A model generated the notes under the pieces. It searched no databases. It worked only from the letters and a program-made list of their open reading frames with translations, and was not told the DNA's origin. Of a stretch of DNA of 64,000 nucleotides, positions 9,912 to 19,400 are shown piece after piece. This DNA is from Corynebacterium felinum (GTDB taxonomy: Bacteria; Actinomycetota; Actinomycetes; Mycobacteriales; Mycobacteriaceae), in the NCBI RefSeq assembly GCF_030408755.1, contig NZ_CP047209.1, forward strand, positions 2,418,001-2,482,000, in the 5' to 3' direction. The translations under genes were made by a program, and so were the position numbers. How positions within the stretch are numbered: position 1 is the first letter of the stretch; every line of letters begins with the position of its first letter.

Positions 9912-12089
9912 TTAACGCCTCGGAAAACCAATACCAGCAGGAATAATTCCCATTTTTGTCAACCATTGGATAATTCCGGCAATGAAAGCAACACCAGCAA
10001 TGCTGCCGAGCACAGCCAACAAAATATTGTGTGGCGCAGAACCCTCGCGACCCTCCGAGCCGATGTAGGTTTCCTTCTGTGAACCCAGCACATCCACGGT
10101 TACCTTCACCCGATTGAGTGGCTTTGCCACCTGAAGGGTGTACTCACCCTTCTCGTTAGTCTCACCCTCATGCTTGTCATCACCGACCATGATCGTCACT
10201 GGGGTGTGTGCAAGCACCGAGTTATCCTCATTCTTCGCGGTGGCGGTGATTGTCACTTTCCCGTCGTCTTCTGTCACATCAACAGTGACAACTGGTGCGG
10301 GCTGCACCTCAACGGTGGCTGTGACCACCGGCAGCTTTGGTACCGACACGCGCAACTCGTGAGTACCCGCAGTCGCAGGGCTAAAGGTAGCAGAATACAT
10401 ACCCGTATCGTGGCGATCCATGCTCACAGCGTGCGTGCCGTGTGTCAACTGCATGGTGGGGGCGTCGACACGCTCACCGCGCTTATCGGTCACTATGACC
10501 TTAATCGGTACCGGCTGCCCGACACGCGCCTGCGCTGCGACCTCAAGCGCCACCTGGGCGGGCGCGGCAGTAACTTCAACAGTTTTCGCCACTGATTGCA
10601 CACCTGGGGCAGTTGCAGTCACGTTCAGTGCACCCGGGGCGGTTGGGATAAAGCGGTGCACAAATGCCCCACTCCCATCAGCGGGGGCTGGCACAGTAAC
10701 TTTCTCCTCCCCCACTGCAAGCTCAATCTGTGCAACATCCGCGCCGCGGCCCTGATCATCACGAGCGTGCACGGTCACAGTCACTTCTTCACCCTCAACC
10801 GCTGTTTCAGGAAGATCCATGCTGAAGGTGTGAATAGCGCCGGAATTAACCGCAACGGTGGTCGTGCCAGTAACTTCACCCACTGCTGCTGCCGCGCTGA
10901 GTACCCCAGCTGTTGTAGCCGTAGCAGTAGCGCTAAATTCACCCTGCTCATTAGTAGTCACAGTTAAAGTGCGATCCCCAATAACTAAGGTGACCTCCTT
11001 ATTAGCTACAGGGTAACCGTCAGCATCAGTGACTTTGCCGTTAAAAGTAACCTCTTTACCCACATGCACCTGCGCGGGAGTCGCATTCAGAGTGATCTGT
11101 GAAACAACCTGCTCAGTTGCAGCAACCACAGTCACAGACGGAAGTTTCACACTCCCCTTCTCTGGGGTGCAGCGAACCAGCGCATTCGCTTCTGCCTCCA
11201 CCTTGGAGCTTAAGTAATTAAATTGTGCAAGCGCGGAAACAAAAGCCTTATCCGCAGCAACAGAACCGCCGAAAAAACCGCCAATGCCGCTGCTGATAAC
11301 TTCTGGCGCGACCTCGCCAGGGCTGGTAGCAACCATGTTCACCGTGAAATCGGGGAACTGCACATCAACACTGTCAGTACCCACAACACCGCTTAATCCA
11401 GCGTGGTCGAGATCTTTCGGCGCTGACACATGATCAATGGTGTCTGAACCCGCAATATGGGCATACTTAGCGTGTGCTTGAGCCTGCACACCAGATGTGT
11501 TCTCAGCAATATCAACGCCGGTGATAGTGGTGTTCGCCGCTGCAGGGAAACGCATGCTGGCACGGGAAACCTCTTCGGTTTCAAGCGAGTAGGAGTTGCT
11601 CGACAAGTAACCGGACGCAATATATTCCAGCTTTTTCGGAATGCTGAAGCGTGCACCTTCAACCTTGTAGCTAAAAGGCTGCCCCACAACCGCGCGACTA
11701 GGTGCGGTGATATTCATGGTGACAGGGAAAACATAGCCTGCGGATTCGAGGTACCTGCCGGTGGGTGCCGAACCCACCGCAGTACCACGGTCAAAAGTGA
11801 AGTAGCAGCTCAACGGCACCTTCGTGCTGGTGTCCTCCGTTGGGGTTTCCTGGGAATCAGGGTTTGCCGGTGCCGTATCGCTGGGCGCATCAGCGGGTGC
11901 ATCAGCGGGGGTGTCCGCGTTTGCTGCGCCATCGCGTGCGGGATCAGAAGCAGGTGCTGTGCGATCTGCCGCAGGCGCTGTGTTATTGGGGTGCGGGGTA
12001 TCTTGTGCGTGCGCCGCAGGTTGTGCAATAGTGCTCAGACCAAGTGCCAGAGCCAGAAGCATCCCACGGCGTGGTGTGGGTTTAAACAC
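9912..12089 (-). CDS. Large exported surface protein, one Cys-bracketed domain and Ig-like repeats
   Basis: This 725-aa paralogue of its two neighbours starts with GTG at 12089. It has a signal peptide (1-29, ending AHAQ), then an Ala/Pro/Asp-rich linker (30-90) that probably crosses the cell wall. One Cys-bracketed domain follows (Cys95-Cys307), with the shared motifs APSRAVVGQPFSYKV, VSAPKDL and FPDFTVNMVATSPGEV. About four immunoglobulin-like repeats (330-680) come next, many with GEFSATATATTAGVLSA-type strands. A membrane helix (about 688-710) and a basic end GFPRR finish the protein. The stop lies 34 bases before the start of the 779-aa gene, so the two are probably co-transcribed. No catalytic residues are evident. 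Confidence 0.8.
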   Translation of the reverse strand: MFKPTPRRGMLLALALGLSTIAQPAAHAQDTPHPNNTAPAADRTAPASDPARDGAANADTPADAPADAPSDTAPANPDSQETPTEDTSTKVPLSCYFTFDRGTAVGSAPTGRYLESAGYVFPVTMNITAPSRAVVGQPFSYKVEGARFSIPKKLEYIASGYLSSNSYSLETEEVSRASMRFPAAANTTITGVDIAENTSGVQAQAHAKYAHIAGSDTIDHVSAPKDLDHAGLSGVVGTDSVDVQFPDFTVNMVATSPGEVAPEVISSGIGGFFGGSVAADKAFVSALAQFNYLSSKVEAEANALVRCTPEKGSVKLPSVTVVAATEQVVSQITLNATPAQVHVGKEVTFNGKVTDADGYPVANKEVTLVIGDRTLTVTTNEQGEFSATATATTAGVLSAAAAVGEVTGTTTVAVNSGAIHTFSMDLPETAVEGEEVTVTVHARDDQGRGADVAQIELAVGEEKVTVPAPADGSGAFVHRFIPTAPGALNVTATAPGVQSVAKTVEVTAAPAQVALEVAAQARVGQPVPIKVIVTDKRGERVDAPTMQLTHGTHAVSMDRHDTGMYSATFSPATAGTHELRVSVPKLPVVTATVEVQPAPVVTVDVTEDDGKVTITATAKNEDNSVLAHTPVTIMVGDDKHEGETNEKGEYTLQVAKPLNRVKVTVDVLGSQKETYIGSEGREGSAPHNILLAVLGSIAGVAFIAGIIQWLTKMGIIPAGIGFPRR

Positions 12090-12235
12090 GATTATGCCTA
12101 TGTACTTTCTACCGAAACGACACCGTACTTCCCACTGCTAGATGCGTGTGTTTCCACTGCCGTTTCGATCTGGAGTTTTTGTGAATATGGGATTTTAAGC
12201 ATGCGCGGTGGGCGTGCGCGCACCGCTGGATGCTT

Positions 12236-14794
12236 CTAGAACTTTGGTAGGTATCGGTCGAGCCCGAATTGCTTGGCAAGCCCAACGAGTGCTGCGATCA
12301 GGGCACCAACACCTGCAACACCAAGCAAGATCTTCCACCACAGCCCGCTGCTTTGTGGCTGCGCAGGAATTTCAACTGCTTGCGCCGTGATGTCACCGGC
12401 TTTCGCGATCACCGTTGTCGCTTCTTTTCCTGGCGCGACGGTGATTGTGGCTTTGCCTTCATAGTTGGTGGTGGCGTGCTGCTGCGCCTCACCGATGGTG
12501 AAGGTTACTTCGTGATTCGGCACCACGTCGCCGGCTGCGTCTGTGACTGTTGCGGTTACCCGGTAGTTGTCATTGTGCTTATCGACGTCAACATCAACCT
12601 TCGCGGGAACACCAAGCTGATCTTCACCTTCACCTGCTTTGGCAACAATGCGTGCTTCAGCAAAAACATTCTCGGCTACTTCGACACGAACTTTGTGCAC
12701 ACCGCTTTGCGGTGCTTTCACCATTGCTTCATAGGTGTACAGCTGCCCCGTTGGGGTTGCAGTTACCTCTTGGTCGCCGACAAGCAAGCGCAGTGTTGCA
12801 GGTTCCTGGATAAAACCATCACCGTAGGTGAGCCTCGCAGTAACTTTCACGTCTTGGCCGGGTTCCGCAATCACTGGGTCAACTTGGAGTGCAACACCAG
12901 TTGGTTTGGTCAGATCCGGTGCTTTCTGAACTGCCGGAACAACCACCGATTCGGATACCAGCTCACCGATCTGTGCGTGCACGGATTGGTCTTTTTCTTC
13001 GCGCTGCACGGTTACAGTGGCAACACCTTGTGCGTTAGTTACTACCTCTTGGCTGTTGCCACCAACGTTCACAGTAACGGTTTGACCAGCTACCGGCTTG
13101 GATGTGGCATCGGTGACGGTGAAGCTGATCTGTGCTTGTTTTTCTTGCACTGTAATCGCTGGGGCGATTGCGGCCGCTACTCGGTTTTTGACTACCAGGA
13201 CACCCTGCGCGCTGAGTTCTTCCGTTGCTTTGACGCTATACGGGTAGGTTCCAGGGGTGTTGGTGACAAAAGTGGTGCGGTACAGGTTGGTTCCTGGTTG
13301 GCGGTTGACTTCAATCTCTTTGCCATCGATGGTGAACACTACGGATGGTAGTGGTTTTGGTGCTCCATCATCATAGGTAATTTCTGCGCTGAGTTTCACG
13401 CTCTGCCCCACTGTTACCTCAGCTGGGGTTGCCTTGACGTCAATGGCAACAGGCTTCGCTGGGCGCGGATCGACCGTGATGCGTTGGGTATTGGAACGCA
13501 CGGTACCTTTCGTCGCCTGAATTGTGGTGGTCTTCTTTGGGGTTAGGGTGAGGGTAAATGCTTCCCCTGTTTTCGCAACAGTGTGGTCGGTGGTTCCATC
13601 GTTGATGGTGATGGTATCAACCTCAGCTGGGTTGTTTTCCCGATCCAACGCCTTCACGTTGACAGTCACGATCTCACCTTCGGTGATCCGTTGCGGAGTC
13701 GCCTCTAACTGCAAGGTGCGCACACTGCGGTCAGGAACTACCTGCAGAGTGATTGTTTCAGATTCCTTAGCGCCTGATGCTGCCTTAATAGAAACTGAAC
13801 CAGCTTTATCTGGAGTGAAGCTGTGAGTGAAATTGCCCTGAGCATCTACGACGACGTTGTTGGTGGATTCTCCAACTGTCACTACTGCTGAAGATCCATT
13901 TTCCGGCGCGTTAGCCTTCCACTTAACCTTTCCGGTGATCTCAACAGGCTGTCCAGCTTTCACCGGCTCGCTCGGAACAGTTAGCGACACACTCTCCACT
14001 TCCGCTTCAGCCGGTTTCGGCACGATATTCACGGAAGGAAGTTGCACTGCTGTGCTTCCGCAACTGAACAAAATGGGGCCGGTCTCGCGAGTAGTGTCAT
14101 AGGCATATTCCCAGGTAGGCTTCGCCGTGAACACAAAGTTCGAAAGGTTTTGTCCCCATTGAGCAGACCGAGCTTTCACAGGAAGGGTCGGGGTGAGCGA
14201 TCCTACTTCCGAAGCGACAAGCCTGAGGTTTGTTTCCGGAAATGTAGCCAGAACATTATTACTCAAATCAGAAGACACTGCACCATCAGGTAGATCTTTA
14301 GGCGAGCTTGCGTCATCGATGTTGTGTGCCCCACCGATGATCACAGCAGGATTTTCCGCATGAGCTTTAAACTGTGCGCTCACACCTTCAGGCGCATTTG
14401 TCACTTCCGGGTTTGCAGTAACCCCTGCAGGAAGATTAACGCGGAAGCGCCCTAAATCTACTTTTTTGAAGGTCATCGAATATGTTGACCAAAAACCTGC
14501 AGTCCAGACAGGGTTCTGCACCTTCACCGAAATAGGTTTCAGTGTGTAATCGAAGGGAACGCCGACCTGCGCAGTTTCCGGAGCGACAACCGCGAAGTCA
14601 ACATCTACTTTCTGAGTATTTCGCGTCCACTCACCATTACCGTGACGCAGCTCAGTATTAGCGTCCGCAAACGAAAAACAAGACATTGAAAAACGTACTT
14701 GCTTTTCCTCAGCCGTGGCTGGCGTTGCCATAAGGCCCACACCTAGCGCAGTTGCCAAGGTGAAGGCCAGTCCTCTACCTCTCTTAAAAGCCAT
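12236..14794 (-). CDS. Large exported surface protein, one Cys-bracketed domain and about six Ig-like repeats
   Basis: This is the largest of the three paralogues (852 aa). A signal peptide (1-29) ends PATAEE. The Cys-bracketed domain runs from Cys39 to Cys245 and has APETAQVGVPFDYTL and SSPKDLPDGA, matching its neighbours. Residues about 260-815 are a chain of immunoglobulin-like repeats, with recurring lysine- and valine-rich strands and TPGTYPYSVKA-type ends. A membrane helix (about 820-842) ends QFGLDRYLPKF, close to the end of the HtaA-type protein (KLPKF). The ATG at 14794 has GAAGGA about eight bases upstream. The protein would stand well away from the membrane. Function is unknown; a surface structural or binding role is inference. 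Confidence 0.8.
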   Translation of the reverse strand: MAFKRGRGLAFTLATALGVGLMATPATAEEKQVRFSMSCFSFADANTELRHGNGEWTRNTQKVDVDFAVVAPETAQVGVPFDYTLKPISVKVQNPVWTAGFWSTYSMTFKKVDLGRFRVNLPAGVTANPEVTNAPEGVSAQFKAHAENPAVIIGGAHNIDDASSPKDLPDGAVSSDLSNNVLATFPETNLRLVASEVGSLTPTLPVKARSAQWGQNLSNFVFTAKPTWEYAYDTTRETGPILFSCGSTAVQLPSVNIVPKPAEAEVESVSLTVPSEPVKAGQPVEITGKVKWKANAPENGSSAVVTVGESTNNVVVDAQGNFTHSFTPDKAGSVSIKAASGAKESETITLQVVPDRSVRTLQLEATPQRITEGEIVTVNVKALDRENNPAEVDTITINDGTTDHTVAKTGEAFTLTLTPKKTTTIQATKGTVRSNTQRITVDPRPAKPVAIDVKATPAEVTVGQSVKLSAEITYDDGAPKPLPSVVFTIDGKEIEVNRQPGTNLYRTTFVTNTPGTYPYSVKATEELSAQGVLVVKNRVAAAIAPAITVQEKQAQISFTVTDATSKPVAGQTVTVNVGGNSQEVVTNAQGVATVTVQREEKDQSVHAQIGELVSESVVVPAVQKAPDLTKPTGVALQVDPVIAEPGQDVKVTARLTYGDGFIQEPATLRLLVGDQEVTATPTGQLYTYEAMVKAPQSGVHKVRVEVAENVFAEARIVAKAGEGEDQLGVPAKVDVDVDKHNDNYRVTATVTDAAGDVVPNHEVTFTIGEAQQHATTNYEGKATITVAPGKEATTVIAKAGDITAQAVEIPAQPQSSGLWWKILLGVAGVGALIAALVGLAKQFGLDRYLPKF

Positions 14795-15206
14795 ATCGTG
14801 ATCCTTCTCTACTTACTCATGGGATGTTCACGCGGGCAAAGAATTTGCATTGTGAATAAAAAGCTTCAGGCGACATTATACGAGAATAAGAAGGCAACAC
14901 ATAGTACATTGAGCATTAATGCAGCTTAAACCCACTTTCAATAAAGACTGAAAGGCTCATATGCGAAGTTGGGTATGGAAAATCCCACGATACGGGAAAA
15001 TTCGTGAAAAATAACCGTAAACGTGGGATCATGCACGCACAAAAGCGTGATGGTAACCAGGGAAGCACCACTTCAGCGATCTTCACCACCACTGGATGAA
15101 AAACCACTAAGAACACTTCAACAAACTCTGGAGTGGAAAAATCAAAGCACACACGCACTGCGCGCGAACACTCACCATTGGCACCGCGCAGCACTAAAGC
15201 CCAACC
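14795..15206. other. Non-coding gap in the surface-protein cluster
   Basis: This 412-base stretch should carry the promoter for the three large surface genes. A minus-strand frame at 14916-15194 is open but has no signal, domain or ribosome binding site, so I do not call it. No iron box was found here by eye. Confidence 0.45.
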
Positions 15207-15494
15207 CTAGTGGCTCAAGCCGATGTGACGGAACAGCCCTTGGAACCGAGCGAGGAAAATAGCAAGGAATGCAAACACACCCACAATAGATGCGATGGAA
15301 ATCAAAATCTGGCGCATCGTGCGACCATTTTCCGTCCGAGGAGCATTCTTTCCATCCTTACCACTTAACTCCCGATCCACCTTGGAGCTCAACTCAGAAA
15401 CAGAGGAAGCCTGAACATGGGCAGGGGTGGCCACAACAGGGCCAGTCACAGCGACCACAGAGCACAAGGCAACAGCGAGGCGACGTTTCAACAT
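15207..15494 (-). CDS. Small exported protein with C-terminal membrane helix
   Basis: This 95-aa protein is a signal peptide (about 1-29, KRRLAVAL start, cleavage near VQA), a short charged middle (30-58), and a C-terminal membrane helix (about 60-82) with a basic end. It has the same outline as its large neighbours with all of the outer domains removed. The ATG at 15494 was preferred over an upstream in-frame start because it begins a standard signal peptide. It lies first in the surface-protein cluster, directly downstream of the rpmA terminator. I do not recognise a family; a helper or remnant of the large proteins is possible. Confidence 0.65.
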   Translation of the reverse strand: MLKRRLAVALCSVVAVTGPVVATPAHVQASSVSELSSKVDRELSGKDGKNAPRTENGRTMRQILISIASIVGVFAFLAIFLARFQGLFRHIGLSH

Positions 15495-15606
15495 AACTAA
15501 ATCGTAGGTTCCTTCCTCACGTCCACAACTCAGCACCACTAGGTGGCCATGAAATTGTCACACCGGACGCGAATATAAAAAATGAACAATATAGATAAGC
15601 ATAGAG

Positions 15607-15646
15607 ATGTAGGCCCCCAAAAGCATTATCTTTTGGGGGCCTACAT
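15607..15646 (-). terminator. Terminator after rplU-rpmA
   Basis: Seventeen-base arms from ATGTAGGCCCCCAAAAG to CTTTTGGGGGCCTACAT pair perfectly across a six-base loop. It ends the ribosomal-protein operon before the surface cluster. No long T-run follows, but the stem is very strong. Confidence 0.85.
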
Positions 15647-15672
15647 GCAAAGCGTTGCGAGCTTAAAAGATT

Positions 15673-15942
15673 TTAAGCGTCGACGGTCTCTGCAGCCGGG
15701 ACGATGTTCACGGTGCGACGGTTGCGCTTGATGGTGAACTCAACTGCGCCAGCCTTCAGTGCGAACAGAGTGTCGTCGCCACCGCGACCGACGTTCTCAC
15801 CTGGGTGGAACTTGGTGCCACGCTGACGGACGAGGATCTCGCCGGCGCTGACCTGCTGGCCACCGAATCGCTTAACGCCAAGGCGCTTTGCCTCAGAATC
15901 GCGACCGTTGTTGGAGCTAGATGCACCCTTCTTGTGTGCCAT
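15673..15942 (-). CDS. rpmA: 50S ribosomal protein L27
   Basis: L27 is a small basic protein whose N-terminus reaches the peptidyl-transferase centre. The 89-aa sequence opens [20 protein letters not shown] and contains the diagnostic [15 protein letters not shown]. The ATG at 15942 has a GGAGGG-type ribosome binding site. It follows rplU by 44 bases in a two-gene operon, the universal arrangement. What is unusual is that obg does not follow. Confidence 0.98.
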   Translation of the reverse strand: MAHKKGASSSNNGRDSEAKRLGVKRFGGQQVSAGEILVRQRGTKFHPGENVGRGGDDTLFALKAGAVEFTIKRNRRTVNIVPAAETVDA

Positions 15943-15986
15943 GTGGTTTTCCCTCCTTCAGGAAATCTTAGGTAGGCCGGTGAGCC

Positions 15987-16292
15987 TTACTTAATGCCGG
16001 TTACCTTCAGCACGGTCAGCTTCTGACGGTGACCCTGGCGCTTCTTGTAACCAGTCTTGTTCTTGTACTTCAGGATCTTGATCTTTGGACCCTTAATCAG
16101 GTCAACGATCTCAGCAGTGACGCTCACCTTAGCGAGCTCCTCTGGCTTAGAAGTAACAGTTGCGCCATCGACGAGCAGAACCGGGGTGAGAGCCACGGAC
16201 GAACCTGGCTCACCCTCGATCTTCTCGACCTTGACGAGGTCACCTTCGGCAACCTTGTACTGCTTGCCGCCGGTCTTGACGATCGCGTACAT
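15987..16292 (-). CDS. rplU: 50S ribosomal protein L21
   Basis: L21 binds 23S rRNA in the large subunit. The 101-aa protein begins [18 protein letters not shown] and ends with the conserved [20 protein letters not shown] region. It heads the rplU-rpmA operon, downstream of rne, and is cut off from the next genes by the hairpin at 15607-15646. About 190 bases lie between it and rne and probably hold its promoter. Confidence 0.98.
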   Translation of the reverse strand: MYAIVKTGGKQYKVAEGDLVKVEKIEGEPGSSVALTPVLLVDGATVTSKPEELAKVSVTAEIVDLIKGPKIKILKYKNKTGYKKRQGHRQKLTVLKVTGIK

Positions 16293-16479
16293 ACGAGGGC
16301 TACCCCTTATCTATCTCAGGATCAGGAACCTTAAGATTCAAGATTCCCAATGGACTAACGTTTACTTTTACATTTGCGTTCCAAACACCACTCCAAAAGT
16401 GCACAAGCACCCGCGAAGCAATACTTAAAACAGCGACTGTCAAAGACTACCCTTTAACCGATGGAAAAGACAAATGGGC

Positions 16480-19400
16480 TCATTTCCTTTCGGCGCGTCG
16501 GATGACACGACGACGTCCCCGCGAGCCCCGCGAAGTGCTTTTCGCGCTCTCAGAAACCGCAGAAACATTCACATCCGCCACAACAGCCCTTGCTGAACTG
16601 GGCTTATCCGAAGAAGCAGTCATGGTACGGCGAACCGCACGTCGCTTCCCCCGTTTCAGCCCCGCTGCCGGCTGAGAATCCTGAACGACAGCTGACACAA
16701 CACGCGCCTGATCTTCGTGCGAGGCAGAAGATTCAGCAGCAACCGTAGATTCTAGCGGTTGTGGCTCCTCGGCGGTCATGCGGCGACGCACAGCGCGGCG
16801 GCGTCGAGAAGCTTCCCGCTTTACTGCCTCCACACGATCTTGCTCAATTTCCGCAGCGCTGCGCACACGGCGAACCCCACGACGACTCCGCACCGACTCC
16901 TGCACAACAGGCTTCTGAACCTCCTCAGAAGGCTCATCGGCGGCGAGTTCTTCCACCAGCGAAGGTGAAGTCGCGAACTCTTCCGGCTTTGGTTTCACAT
17001 CGCTGCGGGAATTTCCCCGCACCTTCCGCTTGCGGCGTGGCGACTGTTCAAATGCAGCCAGTGCTTCCTCATACGTTGCTGGCAGGTAGTCAGCACCGGT
17101 TGGGTGATCAGGGTCGGCGTCGTCAGCGAGCTCGAGCGCACCTTCAATAATCGCATCGAAAGTAGGCTCCGTCTCCTTTTCAACGTGACGACGCCCAGCA
17201 CGGCGGCGGCGACGTTCCGGCTTCTGGGTGTCGGCGTCGTCACGCGACACAGCCTCTGTGGTGCTCTCCGGTGCTGCAGGCACACTGATCACCGCCGCAG
17301 CCAGCTCCTCAATCGATGCCCCAGTGCTACGAGTCACCTCAGCAGGTTCTGTGCGAGCCTCAACCTCAGACGCCTCGATACGACGGCGACGCGCGCGCTT
17401 ACGCCCCGAATCCTCCTTCGCATCCTCCTGCATCGCAACAGCCGCTGGATGCCTGGTGGGATCTTGATGCAAAACCCCATGGCGACCCTTAGCGGTCTGT
17501 GGGACATCCCGCTGCTCCACAGGATCGTCGTGCACAATCACGCCACGTCCGGCGCACTCCTCACAATCCGTTGCAAAGGTTTCCAGCAAACCAGTACCCA
17601 AGCGCTTACGAGTCATTTGAACAAGACCCAGTGAAGTCACCTCAGAAATCTGGTGGCGGGTCCGATCCCGACCCAACGCCTCAGTAAGGCGACGCAGCAC
17701 CAAATCCTGATTCTCAGGCAAAACCATGTCAATGAAATCGACCACAATCATGCCGCCCAGATCACGCAAACGCATCTGGCGCACAATTTCCTCAGCCGCT
17801 TCCAGGTTATTCCTAGTCACGGTCTCTTCGAGGTTGCCACCTTGGCCTGTGAACTTACCGGTGTTCACGTCGATCACTGTCATCGCCTCGGTGCGATCGA
17901 TCACCAAAGTGCCGCCCGATGGCAACCACACCTTCCGGCTCAATGCCTTCTGAAGCTGCTCATCGACACGGTACGCCTCGAAAGCATCGTGCCCATCGTG
18001 CTCTGAACGGTCGAAACGCACGAGGCGATCCAACAGATCAGGGGCCACCGACTGGATGTAGGCATGCACCGTGTTCCATGCGCGCTGACCGTCGACGACG
18101 AGAGTGGAGAAGTCTTCATTAAAGAGGTCGCGGATCACCTTCACCAGCATGTTGGGTTCTTCATACATGGTGACAGGCTTCGCGCCCTTCGACTCAGTTT
18201 CCTCAGTAGTCCGAGCTTGAATCTTCTCCCATAGAGAATGCAGGCGATTCACATCAGCGGCTATCGCTTCCTCAGACACGCCTTCAGCGGCGGTACGAAT
18301 GATCACGCCACCATCTTTGGGCACCACGTCGCGCAAAATCTGCTTCAAGCGCTTACGCTCCGGTGCGGGTAGCTTCCGTGAAATGCCCGCACTGCGCCCG
18401 CCAGGCACATACACAAGGTAACGGCCGGCGAGTGAGATTTGGGTGGTCAGTCGCGCACCCTTATGCCCGACGGGGTCTTTAGAAACCTGGACCAGCACCT
18501 GGTCACCGGATGCTAGGGCCTGCTCAATCTTGCGGTTACGCCCACCCAAACCGGCGGCACGCCAATCCACTTCACCCGCGTAAAGCACACCGTTGCGCCC
18601 CTTGCCGATATCAATGAAGGCAGCCTCCATGCTCGGCAGGACGTTTTGCACACGCCCTAAGTAAATATTGCCCACCATTGAAGACTGGGTATCGGAGGTG
18701 ACAAAGTGCTCGACCAGCAGGTCATCTTCAAGAACACCCACCTGTGTCACCATGCCTGGGTGGTCGGTGCGCTCGCGCTCACGCACCACCATGGTGCGGT
18801 TGACAGATTCCCGGCGCGCTAAAAATTCTGCTTCGGAAACGATGTGGCGTTTCTTCTTGGATTCTTCGCGCATTTCTACGCGGCGTCGGCGTTGTGCTTC
18901 TAGTCGTGTGGAGCCTTTGAGTGCGATGGGTTCTTCGCTGGTGTCATCAGCGGTGTCGTCGTCGATGTCGGCTTTGCGTTTTTTGTGGCCAGGTTCGCTG
19001 CGTTTGTCTGTGCGTGGGGCAGCTTCACCTGTACCGCGTCCGGTGCCGCGGCGTCCGCGACGGCGTTTGCGGGTGGTGGCGTCGTCGTCTTCGGCTTCGT
19101 CGCCTTCGGCGTAGAAGTCCATTTCGAAGTCGTCGTCGGGGTCTTGGTTGTTTAAGGTGGGGGCCATAAACAGTGGGATGTCGAAGCCGACGTGTGCTGG
19201 GGCTGGGGTGATTACCGGTTCGATGATCTCGTCGAGTTCTGTGGCGGTGTCGACGTCACTGATGAGGTCCATGAGTTCGGTTTCGATGGTGTCCTCGTTT
19301 TCGTCGTGCGTCTTGGTGGTGTGTGGTTGTGTGGGTTGCTGATCGGTGTGTGCGATTTCGGCGAGTTCGCGTTCGACTTTTTGCTCGATTTGGGTGATTT

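Noticed and set aside
8762..9946. Long plus-strand open frame (394 codons) inside the surface cluster
   Set aside because: It is antisense to the 779-aa surface protein; the codon pattern follows the minus-strand gene and the product has no signal or domain.
12269..13351. Plus-strand open frame of 360 codons
   Set aside because: Antisense shadow of the 852-aa surface protein, with Cys/Arg-rich chance composition.
14916..15194. Minus-strand frame of 92 codons between the 95-aa peptide and the 852-aa protein
   Set aside because: No ribosome binding site, signal or domain, and unusual residue content.
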